Origin: Chionis minor
Taxonomy: Eukaryota > Chordata > Aves > Charadriiformes > Chionididae
Direction: 5' to 3'
Length of the DNA: 64,000 nt
Assembly: GCA_013398295.1 (NCBI GenBank)
Contig: VZSF01001132.1
Location: forward strand, 271,950-335,949
The notes beneath the pieces were generated by a model that ran no database searches, had not been told where the DNA came from, and worked only from the letters and a program-made list of their open reading frames with translations. The position numbers and the translations under genes are program-made. Below are positions 1-13,997 of the stretch, piece after piece. Every line of letters begins with the position of its first letter. The first letter of the stretch is position 1.

Positions 1-2600
1 TGTTAGCTTGAGTTCCCCCATTAACTGGCACTGGGCAATGGCGCCACAACCATCGCACTCTAAACCCTTGTGTTCCCAGAGCAGCTCAAGGGAGATATGG
101 GCAGGCACCCATGGGCAGGCAGCCCATCCATGCCTTCCCCTCCAGCAAACACCACAGCCAAGCTGCCACCCCACCCTCTGCTTTACATGAAGTCCTGGTG
201 TGTGATGGAATTGCCATCCCAAGAGCCTGGCACTGCTTTCCAGGGAGTAAACCTGCAGTAGGGCTTGGGAGAGAGGAGAAACTGCTTCCCCCTAGGAGAA
301 CATCTGTGACTCAGGATCCTGCCAGGGTTTTCTACTGCTCTGGTTCACTCTATGGAGGACCAGAGAGCCAAGCTGGCAGTGCTGCCAACATCAGGGGATC
401 TGAGGTGGCTGACAGCTGTCAATCAATGTTAATACAAGTGAAAGAGACCCAACCAAAAGGTGTACCAGCAAGAGTGGTGGATGCCCAGCATGGGCAGAGG
501 GAAACCAACTGAGGTATTTAAAATGCCAGAGAGAGTGTGAGTGTACTTTTTCCTTGTATTTGGTGGAGTTGAGGTCACTGCCTCATCTCCATTCCCCTCA
601 CCCAGTGAGTACTCTGAAATCTCTGCACGGTGCCAGATCCAGCCCAGCACTGAGCACTGCCTTGGAGGTGCTGAAGGGCTGGCAGGATAAGGACTGCTGC
701 TGATTTACTTCCTCGCTACTGTTTGGACGAGCAGCAAAGTAGGAAAGGGGGGATGATTGAAAGGAGTGGTGAGAGAAGAAGAAAGGGGGAAGAAAAGATA
801 ATAAGAAAGCCCCCACTGCCCTCTGCCATTGTGCTGTTCACTAGAAGGCTCCCTACAGAATTACGCTGTCGTCTTGCAGGAAAGCATGTAATAACTTAAA
901 ATACAGTGTCAAAAGGAATTTTTCAGGCTTTGACAGCTCATAAATTACAGTTCGTTGACTTCTTCCTGGGTCTAGACTTAAATTAATAGGCAGGCAGATA
1001 TATATTTCTTTTCCTCCTGAGCAGTAGCAGTTGTGGAAGTGACGCAGTTTCTTGCGTCTCCATCTCCCCCTTCTCTCCTTCCCTTACAAGCAGTCTCGCC
1101 CCGATGCAGATCAGCTCAACTTGCTCTCAAACCCCAGGGTGTGTCAGAACGGTCGTCCCCACACTGCCTCTCCCCAGCACACAAGCAGGGAAAGCAAAGG
1201 CAGAGGTTCACTGTTCCTACAGCAAATGGTGTCTTTACAAAATCAAGCTCTTTCAGAGGTGATATTTGGTAGAAAATGGTCACAGGCAAGTAAAGGTCAG
1301 ACATGCTCAGGTACATCGATGGTGGCTGAGGCATTCAAAGTGAAAACAAATGAGAAGAATAGGCCTTCCTTCTAAATACATCTACATGACATGAGATGGC
1401 CATTGATGAACAAATGTGCTTTGCCCTTTCCATGAAACTGTAGGTGTTCACCTATAGAGAGAATATAGGTGACTACGTGAGTGGATGTATGGATGGATAG
1501 ACAGACAGTTGCATACAATGGCAAACAGACTAGACAGGAGATCATAGCTCCAGAAGGTAGTCACGTTCTTAAAAGGATTACACTCTGCCTGCCTGAAATC
1601 TTTTGCAGATAACTTCCATTTGGATGCAATGTTAGCCTGCATGAAAAATCTGACAGTCTCAGCTGAACAGCTACCAGCATTTTCCTGCTAGGACAAACGA
1701 TCTGAGAAGATGTGAAGTTTGCACACCACTTGCAACGCTCTGGTGGACAGGAATGCTCAGCACTGCCCTGTCTGCAACGAGTTGTTTGGTCGTGCATCAA
1801 AGCACAGCAGGTGGCTGCAGTGCTGGAGAAGACCTGTCAGTCTTTTGCATGGAGATGCATTTATGAGTTTGGGGCAGATCAACCTGAGGTCTGTCTATGC
1901 TATTGCTCTGCAGTTACAAGGAGCTCAGCCTGTGTCAGTGACAGCTGTGGAATTTCGAGGAGGACATGGATTTGCAATGCGTAGGTAGTAAAATACATCA
2001 AGTGCTTTTGGGTCCTGCAGGTTAAAAAGGTCTCATGTAAAAGGGGGTTATTAATAGTACTAATAGCTCCTGTTATGTGTTGTAGTCTGTAGCCACTTAA
2101 GAAGCTAGGGGGAATATTGGTCTGTGTGTTCAGCAGCTCCTGTGAAACAGCAGTCCAGGACATGATGGCTTTTGGGAGGGCAGCAATGACTCAGAGCTGA
2201 GTGCTGAACGTTTCCCTTTGCCAAAGTAACACAGCGAAACAGAGTGAAAAGTGCAGAGCCAGAAGGAACATGGGTCCTGTCTGCCCTTATGGAGGTGTGT
2301 GAAGGGACGAGTGTGATAATCACACATTTGAATTATCGGAAAGTTCTTTGCACTCTCACTACCGGCTGCGTTAATGCTGGCGCTGAAGAGCAGCCATGTC
2401 CTTCTGAGAAAGCAGCTCCTTGTGAAGTGTGGCAGGCTGTGGATTTAGTCACCTCTCAGCTCATCAGTCCCTGTGAGATGCCCTTCACTGTGGGGCTGGA
2501 TGAGCTTAGAAGGTGGAAAGGGGAGCAGGAGTGAGGAGCGAGGGACTATGGGGGTCTTGCTCAAGCTGAGCACAGGAATGGCAGGAGAGGCAGCAGTCCC
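1..2600. other. Non-coding stretch, no supported gene
   Basis: I see no recognisable gene, repeat family or RNA gene here. Several overlapping short open frames occur on both strands without domains, codon bias or convincing splice borders. The only low-complexity element is a short GGAT/AGAC-type microsatellite at about 1483-1508. Confidence 0.6.
1483..1508. repeat. Short imperfect tetranucleotide microsatellite
   Basis: About six imperfect units of GGAT/GTAT followed by AGAC. It is too short and degenerate to say more. Confidence 0.6.
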
Positions 2601-2635
2601 AGGTGTTTGCCCTGCAGGGAGGCCTCCTGTGCAGT

Positions 2636-2752
2636 GACACAAGGATGTTTCTCATCGACCGACACCACTATGAAATGGCCAGTCACGGTGGCGTTCCACA
2701 AGATCTCTGGGTGGTCCCTGTATGGACTCCGGTACAATGACTGCAACAACGC
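2636..2752. other. CpG-retaining block open on both strands (possible conserved element or exon relic)
   Basis: This roughly 115-bp block keeps about five CpGs (near TCGACC, CACGGT, GGCGTT, TCCGGT) in an otherwise CpG-depleted neighbourhood. It is open on both strands. The minus frame (2561-2749) reads with mostly G/C third positions after an acceptor-like pyrimidine tract and CAG at about 2741. The plus frame reads about 46 codons to a TAG. I found no matching donor for either strand, so it is not called as an exon. It could be a conserved non-coding element, an exon of an unrecognised gene or a pseudogene fragment. I cannot name a protein family. Confidence 0.25.
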
Positions 2753-5493
2753 AGGGGGGACAGAAACCCAATTTTAGCTTATCCAGGAGGGAAATAAACT
2801 ATTTAGTACTTCCTTCGCCATTCCTGCTGCTACTTTCCCCATTCTGCAGTTACCTGAGCCCTGAGTTTGACTGTTTAGGGGGAGGAGCTGCTTGGGCATG
2901 ACGGCATCTTGAATGGGGAAAGTGGCAGGACTAGGTGCTTAAACCTACTAGCTGTGACTCATTTCATGAAAACCTGCTCTGAGGAAGACACTTGTTTGCA
3001 ATGCATCATTCAAAGGACTACTGAATACCCCAGCAATGGTGATCCTGTCTTACGGGAGTGGTGGTGGAGTGACAAGTGTTGTCATTTGCATTTTAGATGA
3101 CAATTTGTGCAGGATAGGTAAATATCAGCCTTTCTCACAGCCTCCCACGTACCTGTATTAGCACACTTTATACTGGACTTACTATAAAACCAGCGTAAAT
3201 GAGTTCCAGATAAATAAATTAACTATTCAGCAGTTTCACAAAGCCACTGAAGGCCTTTTTCTCTGGCTTCTAGACCACCACAGACTGCAGCAGTGGAAAA
3301 CTGCTTTCAGCTAATAAATACCTCTGCCAGAAAGACTGTGATGATATCCAGTCTATGTCCCTTTGTCTTAATTTCAGCTCAGAACTATTTCCCATCAGCT
3401 CTTGTTCCTGGTCCCTCACTGGGACTATCTCATCTGTTATGCCCCTATAGCCCTCTGTGCCTCAGCCTGATGAATGCTTACTGCAGTCCCCAGCTTTATG
3501 ATTTGCAAAACAGCATTTTGCAGAGGACGCAAAGGCAGAAGTGACAGGAAATAAGGCAACCTTTCAATCCATTTATCAAAGTCCTTGAAGTTCCCATTTC
3601 AAGGAAACAATCAGAAACAGGGAGCATAAAAATTGAATATGAAATCCAGGGCATTTTAAATAAATGGAAAGGTTAACAACAAAGCTGACTCCCCTTGATG
3701 ATAACAAGAAAAAATCATTCCTGAGACTTGTTGATCCTGGATGGATCTTGTTTAGTAGGAAGAGCCAATTGAATGAAATGATGGAAGAAAAGCACAGAAA
3801 TATAATGTTTATTCATTTCCTGTTTCTGTTTTCTTAATTGAATGTTTTGCTTTGCAAAGTGGAAAAAAATGGGTCTAACATTATGCTGTAGCCGAGCGAG
3901 ACCCATTTAATCACACTCAATGGGTCAGAGCCTACATTAAGCCATGCACTGTTGAGCTGCACCTGTACTCCCCTGGTAAAGGCTTCATTAGCTGGCAAAG
4001 CTCATCCTGACTTTGCTGAAGACCAAGGGGCATGTGTAATCCCCCCACTCTTGCTTGGAAATGGCAATAGTTAAAGCAACAACCAGGCAGGAACCTCATA
4101 TCTAGATTTAGGCGCTAAGAAGTCACAGCCACTAATTTACTGCTGCCCATTAGACTGTCTCTGGGCTAAACAGAAGTTGGTTTTGTGATAGTTGTCTGGT
4201 ATAATTATTTTCAGGCATAGAAACATTTAAATAATGAAGCTCAGAAGGTGTGATGTCTTAGCTTCAGGCTCAATGAGGCAATGAGAACTTTAAGAGGTCA
4301 CATTCTCCCATGTCTGTGAAATCTGTGAGGTTTCCTGCATTGTCTTCTAGAAAGTTTGATGCAGACCCTTCTAAGGGAAGTGGTGCTGACAACAGGACCA
4401 TAGGTCCCATCTTCTGCTTATTATATGTTATAGCTCCATGCTAAAATGAGACATGGATGGAGCAAGCCCACAGCTCTTCTGGAAAGGGAACGGGTTAAAT
4501 GTAAGGCAGACCATTAATTTCTCAATAGGGTATTTGCAAAGGAGCCTATAGGGAATGTGGGCTATTTCACGAGTAGTTGAGTACCAAACTCTCTCAGGCT
4601 GTGCAGGAAGTCTCAGATGCTGTCTATTACTGTTCGCATGTAATATTGATCACAGTCTCAGAGCCGAATGCCACCACTTTTTCACCAGCTCCAACGTTGA
4701 ACTTCAGGAAAGCCACAACCACTTAGAAACATGTTTCTTTTTCTTTTTATTTGGAAATCCTTCTTCTCATTTCCTTTGGTAAACTGCACCATTAGCATAT
4801 TTTCACCTCTTGCTGCCACTTTTTGAGGTCATGATGACTGTGCTCAGTTCCCTGCACACAAGTGTGCACAACAACAACCAGAGTGCCACAAGTGACCATG
4901 CTCACCTGTGATGGCCTCAATCAAACAACGGCAGGGTGAAAGACTGAAGGAGTCTGAGCTCCTTTTTACCCTGTGGTTTCAGGTCCTCTGGGTAAAGCCC
5001 ACAGGAGACTGGGGGGTAGGTGACACTGCCTGTCGTGTGACTAAGCAGAGGGCTGCTATGCCCAGCGTGCTCAGTCTGATGTCTCTCATCATCATGAAAT
5101 GTACTAATTTGGGTTTTGTGTGTGTATTTTTTATTTAATGGTCCTCTAGGACACTGAACCTGCATTATGATCAGAGGCTGATGAATTAAAGGATATGGGG
5201 AATTAGGCTCAGCTGGGCATCTCTGCCAAGGGCTACAATAGCTTATTATAGTCTGTATTTTCAGCAAAATGCTTTGAAATCATAGAGCACCTTCTGTGTG
5301 AGGGACAGGGAACTCTTTACCATCAAGGAGGCAATGTAGAAAAGAAAGCAGGAAGCTTTTAACCCCTGTCAGTCATCTGTCTGCTTCTCAAACCAAGGCC
5401 CATAAAATCTCCCCCTCTAGCTGATGGGATGCCTTTGCCATGACATAGTCCTGACAGCTCCTCACTCCCCCGGCATTGAAGCACTCGACGGCA

Positions 5494-5521
5494 TGTGTTT
5501 GTGTGTCTGTATGTGTGTGTG
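5494..5521. repeat. Imperfect (TG)n microsatellite
   Basis: Alternating TG with interruptions. No further structure is seen. Confidence 0.7.
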
Positions 5522-6206
5522 CATTTAAACCCAAGTAGTTCAAGTAAAATCAGGCACCACCTACTCAGCATCCCTTTGAGAACCAAATAAAAATAACCAG
5601 CACCCTCCCTTCCCCCCTGCCAGTTTGTATTAAGGTCCTACCGACCCCCTACTTCCCTACCCTGCATTGCAGAACGTGTTATTTGCCTTAGCATGCAGTG
5701 CAAACGAGTTTTCTCTGCTAGATTTTGTTCCACATGGACTAACTGTTTCTGAGACTTGGGAAGAGACAAAATATCTATCACGCAGGATGAAAGCCAACAT
5801 CTAATTCAGGAAAACTGGCAAGGAACTGGTTTGGTGTAAGGCTATCTTAAAACTCCCTTCTGCTTCCTCTAGAGCACCTGGTGCTTCTGAAAAGCTTGGT
5901 GGAAAACAGACTACCAGATTAAATCCCTGTCTTCTTTATCCAGTGTTGCTTTAACTATTTCACATAATATGCCCATCTTCATCCTCCTCTGTGATGTTTC
6001 TGCAACCTAACTAAGCAGGCGTGATCTGAAAAGGGGTCTCATTCCTTTGGAGATGATGACTCTGGGTTTCTGGCCCGCCAAAGGACAAGGCAGCAATACC
6101 TGCATGTTAGGGAAATCTAAAGCCACAAAGCTGTGCACATCATCTGGCATCAGGTGCACACCAATACAGAGTTTAGTGAGGTGTGATTAAAGCAGAAAAA
6201 AGAGTA

Positions 6207-6250
6207 TGGGAAAGAAAGAAAGCAAGAGAGAGAGGAAAAAAATGAAAAAA
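6207..6250. repeat. Purine-rich low-complexity tract
   Basis: GAAA and GAGA units followed by A-runs on the plus strand. This is ordinary low-complexity sequence. Confidence 0.6.
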
Positions 6251-8017
6251 TGAGTGTGATGGAGGAAAGCTTGCAGCAGTCAGTCCTGCATTTCTCTTCT
6301 AGTACAGTGACAAGTGGCGTGGAGGTGTCTGTGTCTGATAAAGTGGACATACAGAGGCAGGTCAGAGAACAACCTGTTCTTTAATCCCCTTGCTGGTCTG
6401 CTGCTCCACTGATTCAGGGTCAGGCTCTGCACAGGTTGAGGGCAAGTCCTGGGCAAGAGCAGGAACTCATGGGTCTCCATATATTTAGTATTCTGTCGGC
6501 TGTGCAGAACAGGTGATGCCTCATAGCAAACTAGAAAACCTCCCTTCTTTCAAGACAGTAAAGAATAGGAGGGTATTTTGAAATGTACTAGTTTTCTGTG
6601 TTTTTCCTCAGTTTCATAGTCACCCTCACTGACTCCTGGTGTCCCTGGGGAGTAGGAATCTGCCGAGGAGCCAGGCCCTTTGAGAGCACAGAGGCAACAG
6701 GTAAGCAGCAAAGTCCAAGCTCGTATTGTTATAACCCCACAGCCACGCTGAGAAATGCTTCAGTGCTGTGAGTTGGAAGATGCTCTTGGGATATTTCTTG
6801 GGAATAAACTCAGGTGAGTTACTCATGTGATTTTCGTTCCATGCCATCTCTCCACAGACACAGATAGACACAGGCTCCTGCCATCTTGTAAAGGCACTGG
6901 AAGGATTTATGTGCATTCCAGCACCCTGCTTTCTATTGAACAAATCTGGCACATTGCACCAGATGAAGACAAATTCCCCCTTCCATCTAGGAGGGTCAAA
7001 ACCAATAAGCTTAGTCCTTCCTACCCTCCCTGAGGGCAGGATAGGGTGTAATGTAGCCAAGGACTGATCTTGCCATGCAATATCATTGGGGGTGACACAG
7101 CTGAGCCCCTGATGAGATGTTTGCTGACATGTGTCAGGGAGGATCATGGCACGGTTCCCTACATGCCCAGGTGGATTGTGGGTATGCCAAAGGAGGCAGT
7201 GGGCTCGTAACATTTTCTAATATGGCATTTAATACAAAAAAGAGTGAGCTGAGGCAGAACAAGACAAATTAATGTGGAATGACAACCGCCTTAAGGAACA
7301 TCAGATGTCCGGAGAAAATCAAAAGAATTCTTCTCTCAAAGACCCAAATGCAAATTTTTGTATATATCTGTATCTAAACATGCATACATACATCTGTGTG
7401 TGCATGTGCATATAAAGGCAGATTCTCAGCTGCTACTCAATGGTAGAGGCCCACTGAAATAGGGAAGGTAGATGAAGATGATTAAATATATATTGCATGT
7501 TTGCTTCCTGCATGTATGAGTTGAACACATTGACTACAAGTCATTTGTGTATATAGGGGTGTGCTCTGTATATTCTTTTCACTCTCTCATAGATCTCGGA
7601 TACAGAAATTTTTCAAAGGTGACTAGAATAGTCAAAGCTTGTGTGTATGGATGTGGCAGCTGTCTGGTGAAGTACCTATAAGCATCAAGAGGTAGAAGAA
7701 CAGAATGATGTTATTCACAGGGCTTTGATTGCATGCAAGATGGAGAAATTAAGGAATAAAGCTTCCACTGAATGGCTTCTTGCCATTGAATTCCTAAAAC
7801 TGAAGAACTGTCTTAAAAGAAAGAGAGTAGAAATACCACAGTTTGAGAACTTTAGACACAATACAACTAAAATGCACAATTATGGAATAGCTGAAATAGG
7901 AAGAGATAAAAACTGGCAAATGCATATGGGTTTTATATCATCAAATCCCACTGTTCTTTGAAATCAATTTACAAACACTGAGATGCTTACAGAGTACTCT
8001 GTATTGCAGAAGCCACC

Positions 8018-8032
8018 TTTTTTTTTTTTTTT
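8018..8032. repeat. Poly(T) run
   Basis: Fifteen consecutive T. It could be the tail of a decayed minus-strand retroposon, but no recognisable body or target-site duplication is seen. Confidence 0.8.
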
Positions 8033-9212
8033 GCTGTAAGAATTGTGGCACCCTCAGCGTATCTGCCTGAATCAAATGGCTCAGTATTCATCCTCTTAAT
8101 GAAGCCATACTTCCGGAGTGTATTTAAACCACAGGTTAAAATATCCACATTTTGTATCTACAGGTAGAGTGGCCATTCAGATTGCTGTATTCAGCTGCGA
8201 GATAGTTGTACAGTTAGGGGAGCTCAGTATGCTATTCCACTTACCCTATGGTAGACACTGGTATTTGCTCAGCTGCTCTGATGCCTAGACCCCAGGGCTG
8301 CACTGTCAAGGTCTCCCTTGACTGCAATGGGAACACAGGCTCCTCAACCTCATCTAGACATCCACAACTGCAAACCCATTAGTACGTGTCTCAATCTGGA
8401 GCTGTGTTATTGCTCAGATGAGCCATCCTCTATTTCAGTGTAATGCTGCTTCTCCCGCCAGGGCAAGGAGCATGGCTAGGGTCTGTAGAACAGGATTCAG
8501 CCTTTTAATATCACATCAGACATCTAAATCTGAGTACATCACTCCCACGTCTCTTCACAGTCTACAGAGGTATTTGTGCCTTCAGAGGCTGATTCATCCT
8601 ATCAACACGGTTATCTAAGAAAGGTCGGGCACACTGCTCTGGGCAAGTGCCCGTCTCTTTCAACTAAGGATAAAGTAAGTTTAAAGAACAACTTTGGACT
8701 TTACGGTTAATATGCAGATGGCTATATTTAGGTGAGATCAATCTTGCCCATAGCACATAAACTAAACACACTTAATCTTTGATCCCTAACTGTGTCTCCA
8801 GGTAGGTACAGATATATATCATAGCTTATCTGACCGATCATAACCAACCAACACAGATGGAATAACTAGTATCAAATAAATGCAGGGGGGTTTTTTGTGA
8901 TAAAATCTACAGCAGTAAAAAAAATGCTCAAAATATGTGTCTTAATAACGATCTAAATTTACTGTCTGATCAACCCATAATCTGCTTGCAGACAGCACAT
9001 GAGGAGAAAAACAAGTCAAAAGGAAGTGGGAAAAGCTGTTACTTCCGAAGTATTCCTCCAATAACAGAATATATAACTGCTACCTGCAAAACAACTTGCT
9101 GAAACAAAGAATAAAAGCATTCAAAAATGTGGTGATAGCTGGTAAGATTTTAGCTCCTGGGATTCCAAGATATTTTAGAGAAATAGTATTTTGCACATAT
9201 GCAGCAGGTTTC

Positions 9213-9405
9213 ACCTGAAGATCTCAAAGCACTTTGTAAATATATATTGGTTAATTAATCTTCACAGCAGCTCTATGAGGTAAGCACTGTAAATATAATT
9301 ATCTTGATTTTACAGATGGTGAACTTGAGACTCAGAGCACTGAGATAACTCCCCAAGTTCACACCGTGAATCAGCAGCACCGTAGTGACTGGAATCCAGC
9401 AGTTC
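9213..9405 (+). mobile_element. MIR-type SINE remnant
   Basis: The order of landmarks matches the MIR core and 3' part as I know it. There is an AAAGCACTTTGTAAAT stretch, then TTAATTAATCTTCACAGCAG, CTATGAGGTAAG, a TTTTACAGATGGTGAACTTGAG segment corresponding to the MIR 'cattttacagatgaggaaactgag' motif, and finally CCAAGTTCACAC and TGGAATCCAGCAG. It is diverged, lacks the tRNA-derived head, and has no clear tail or target-site duplication. Divergence of this degree fits an old amniote insertion. The family call is from memory and needs a RepeatMasker search. Confidence 0.75.
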
Positions 9406-12400
9406 CACTGCCACTTCTCTTTGCTAACCCAGGTGACGAAAGTCCCTTTGCTTAGGGTAACAATAGGCTCCACAGGGAGAAAAGATCTGCTCTGAGACTT
9501 CACACCTTCTTGTTGGTAAAGCATTTTCCACCCTTTGAATAGGGGACATGATAAATGCACACAGTGTTATTTGTTATTATTACACTCACTAGCATCTGCA
9601 TCATTACCACTGGAGTTATCAATAGACAATCTTGGTTAGCAGGTCAGAACCTGTCCCCAGTACCGCACATGGCAAATTCTGGTGTCTGTTTGCTGCTTAA
9701 AAGGATGATTTCCTTAATAAGCAGTTCTTAAGAAGGCTCAGACAGCAATCACGCTTCCTGCACAACTTTCATCTTCATTTAGTGTGACATTCTTGTTGTA
9801 TCTTGTAAATAATCTGTGGTTGTCCCCACTGGGGAGAAACATGGTTTGATATAATGTCAGCCTGAGCTGAAACTGAGAAAGCTGAACTTGCCATGAAGGG
9901 GAGGGTCTCTCAAGCGCCCACATCTGAAATCTTCAACCTACTCTTACCTTAATAAAAAGTCAACCTGCCAGCATGTAAATGTCAGTGAACAAAAAGGGAT
10001 GACATATGGCAAACACAGGCGGTAGTCAGTGGTAATGCGTGTGTGTGGTAGAGGCACTTGGGTTCTCAGAGCCGAGGGGGTTCTGCAGGAGTATGTGGTG
10101 GTATCCTTTCTCCTTAAAGTAATAAAGGTACTACATAGGATGAGTGATGCGCTTTGAAAACGTTTAGAGAACTGCTTTGCTCTTTTCATCTAAACTAAAT
10201 TATTTCAGACCACTCTATTTGATCTTTTTGACCACTCTGTTCCTTACATGGAGACCACCTCCATGGGCTACCTTTGTTTAGGGCAATCTGTGCTCCAACA
10301 GTGAGACTTGATTTCTATGTTTGGTGAAAATGATCTATATTTATATATTATAATATTATTTCCTAATACCCTGGGATCTGGTATTTTCACCCAGCTGTAT
10401 CCATGCAGAGCCATGTTGGATCTGGGTATCTGTCTGGGAATCTTGAAGGAATACTCTTTCAGACTATTTCTGTATTTTCATGTCAAATGGTACTAGACTT
10501 CACCCATTTCTCTCAATACACATTAGATCAACCTCCATAAGAATGTTTTAATATTCTCCTTTCTGATGTGGCAGAGAACAAGGGAAAAAAAGCATTCCCA
10601 AGCCACGGAGAAGGTAATTGGATCTTGTAAGGGTCACATAAAGGCATTTGGGGCTGATGTCAAAGGCCACAGCCAGTTCCCGCTTCACTCCAGAAAGGCA
10701 TCTCCCCTGCAGCTCAGACGGCAGGATGCCAAATATTCCCCAAGGCCAATTCTGCAGGGGTCCGTGATGACCCTCTCACCCTCAGCCCCATGCAGACACT
10801 TGGCCCTTTACTGTGGAAGTCAGTGTGGCAGAACTGGTCTACCCATGTTTTCTCCTCGACATCTAATAGAGGAAATACTGTGGTTTGCTGTGAAGGTTAG
10901 GATATGTCTTCCTTCCTTGCAAAGTCTTAGCTGAGGAAATCAGTTGTGTGGGTGGCAAGCCCTGAGGACAGAAGATTGTGAGAGTCATTCAAAACCAAAT
11001 CTTTCCTTGGGCTTCGTACCGTGCCACACTATTGAATACGTGAAGTCCTAGGCTCTCTGTTCTTTCAGAGATGCCACAGTTCCTTTTCTATTTTAATATG
11101 GACTTAGTTTCAAATCCACCTCTCAGCTGTTCCTACACGGAGCTCCCAGCTGAGGCCAGTAACAGATGTGTGGGCACATCTGAAAGCACGACTTGTCCCT
11201 GAGCTCCCTCCTGTACACCATCCCACTGGGGATGGACCTTGGTTGCTGGGACCAGGCTCCCTGAAGACAGCAGAGTCTCTTTTTATTCACTTGTCTTTCT
11301 GGAAGTGTATTTAGGGGAGAGGGTAAGAGAGAAGAGAGAGTGGAAAAGCAAGAGAAGCCTCCAAATTCAGGTGAGAGATGTCTGCAAGCTCTATCTAAAA
11401 CATCATGTGATTCCTTCCCTGCCATTCCTTTCCCAGGTTTGAAAGATGCCCTGAGGTAGGTTGTCATATTTGCATAGATTTACTTGTAAAGGGAAAATTC
11501 TGCTACTGCGTGTATCCCTGACAATTGGCACATTGTTATGGGCATCTAAGAAGTCCATAAAGAAAAACAAAAAATAATATTAAAAGAAAAAATTAATAGA
11601 AAAATTGCAAACAACAAAAGCCATACTGCATTTCCCAGGAAGCCCTGAAAGAAGGATGCCTCAGAGAGGAGGCACAGGAGTAAAGCTGCCACACAAACAG
11701 CTGCCACATACATCTCTTGACGTAACAGACAACATCAGATCTGCATCTTATTCTAATTATCATCTTTGTTTACAACTGTATCTGCTTGTGTGGATGTTTC
11801 CAAATACTTTAGCATTTGATTTTAGTGCAAATACCAATCATCTAAAGCAGCTTGAAAACTGAACCAGGGGAGAAAATTGGGGGAAAAAATCCACCTCATC
11901 TTCCAACAAAACATGACAACTATCCACCGCTTCGTAAGAGCAGAGCAATTTTCTCGCTGTGAACTGGCATGCTGTTCGGGAGAGATGGGTGCAGCCTGCG
12001 ATAAGTGTAACAGGCATTACTCACCAATTGTTAGAAAATGCTGTTTCTGTATCATTTGAACACGGCAAAAGTGCCACAGGACCTTCAGAAAACCTCATGC
12101 TCTTTGTCTTGTGGCTCTCACTTGTGACTGGAGGTGTCTTCAGTGTGTTATTTTATGATTGCACAAGTTGCCCATCTCAAGATTTTTTGGCTAACTTCTG
12201 CTTCTCCAGGGACAAATGGTCCTACTTAAACAGTGAGAACTGTCAGTGATGCAAAATCAGTATCTAAAACATCCCCATGAATTCAAAAACAACAGGACAA
12301 GTCATGGAAGAAGAATCCATTGAAAACTACTGATACAAAGAAAGTACCTCTGGCTCAGGAAATCCCTGAGCTGCCAATTGCAGGAAGCTAGGAAAGTATT

Positions 12401-13955
12401 ACTCTTGTAATTTTCCCTCTACTTTATGACTGACTACTCTAGGAGATGAGATATGTATTAGAATGACTGTTGGTCTGACTAACTACGAATGTACCTATAT
12501 TCTTATATTATTTTCCTGTGTTTCCCAGGAAAGTGAATCGGCACTGTAGGGAATGGGAGAGTGCTGCAGCACCCTGTGGAGGCCTGTCCCCAGCAGATTG
12601 TTTGACCATGGCAAATTTGTAGCTGCCTTCTATGACTGTCATTGCTCACATTGCCAGGAACAGGGAATGGGAATGAGCCATCTACTTATTGAGCTATGTC
12701 AGGTGCACAACAAGGCCAGTCCTCAGGATTGCACTAGTGTGTAGCACCGGGGAGGGAAGAAGTGGAAGAAAACAGGGTTTTCTTTCTGACATTTTTCTCT
12801 CAACAGTTGCTCAAAAAGTTTACATGAAGAATATTTGCAGAGAAAGCACCACACATTTAGACTAACACACAATATGTCATAGCAGTGTCTGCTTCCCAGA
12901 AAAAATCTGGAGGTTTATTTAGGTTTTTTAAATGAAAATGCAAAAGCCAAAGTTCTTTTCATCTGGAAGTGGAAAAGAAATAGCTAGTTCTATGGGAATT
13001 CTTTGGAAGTGCTGGAAAAAATAGCCAGTTTTACAAGCAGCTCAGCTCTATTTGCAACATGTGTCTATGAACAGTCAAGGTTGCTGTAAATTTGGAAAAG
13101 CACTTTGTTGAATCATTACGGTGTCAGCATGTTAATCTGGATTTGTACCAGCATGTGCTCAAAGACCATCAGAGAGACAGAAATTTCTCTATGTGATCAC
13201 TAAACTATACAGTTCTGTTAGTAAACAGAAATGTTATTGGAACTAGTTAACATCCCACTCCAAACCCTAGAAAAACTTCTTGCTTTAAAATATTCACCAA
13301 GTTCTTGAGCAGCAGCTCACAACGCATTTTTTAGGCACACTGGATACAAGGATGCTACCAGAAATAAGGAACTGGCCTCTTCACTCCTCTACCCCCAAAC
13401 TCCAGTCTGGATTGATTACAGAAAGCTGAAACCCAGCATTTGCAAAGAGTAAGGTAGTTTAACTCAGAAAAGTGAGCCGAAAGATGAACAGATAGAGCTG
13501 GAGCTTGTTGGACTGATGTTGGATCAGGGAACTGCATAGATGAAACCTGACTTTTGAAGTCAATAACTAGGTACAGACTTAGCACTGTAGACAATTACTG
13601 AGATAAGATGCAGTTTTACCAATTGTACATCTGTATGTCAAGCAGAACAAATGAAATCCTTGACAGTCTCTTATAGGATACCAATCCAATTTAAAGTGCA
13701 TGGTACAGGGATGAGAGCAGTAGACACAGGTTAAGATAAATCTTGCCATTTTGCTGTGCTTTCCCAGATAATTTATTCTGTCCTTTTATTTATTTTTTCA
13801 TACTATGGAAATTTCTGTGCATGCTCCTTCAATAATAAATTTGCGCAAGCAGTCGACGTAAGAGTGGGGATTGACAGATTGATTCTGCCTTTTGTGGTGA
13901 GCTTTTTTTCCTCTAAGGAACAATATGTAACTCACTGGTAATCCAGAGCATTGCT

Positions 13956-13997
13956 AATTTGATATTAATTTATACTAATTTGGTATTAATTTACACT
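13956..13997. repeat. Two-copy 21-bp tandem repeat
   Basis: Two adjacent 21-bp units, both built on AATTTGRTATTAATTTAYACT and differing at two positions. This is a small local duplication in AT-rich DNA. Confidence 0.85.

Larger units (their letters stand above)
2760..9200. other. Non-coding stretch, no supported gene
   Basis: AT-rich sequence without recognisable genes or full-length repeats. It includes an imperfect TG microsatellite (5494-5521), a purine-rich GAAA/GAGA tract (about 6207-6250), a TA/CATA-rich patch (about 7362-7412) and a 15-T run (8018-8032). The longest open frame in the window (195 codons, minus, 6626-7213) lies here but shows no domain. Confidence 0.6.

Noticed and set aside
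1719..1988. Plus-strand open frame with a CPVCNELF phrase, suggesting a zinc finger
   Set aside because: Only one CxxC pair is present, with no second ligand pair at finger spacing, no repeated fingers and no splice structure.
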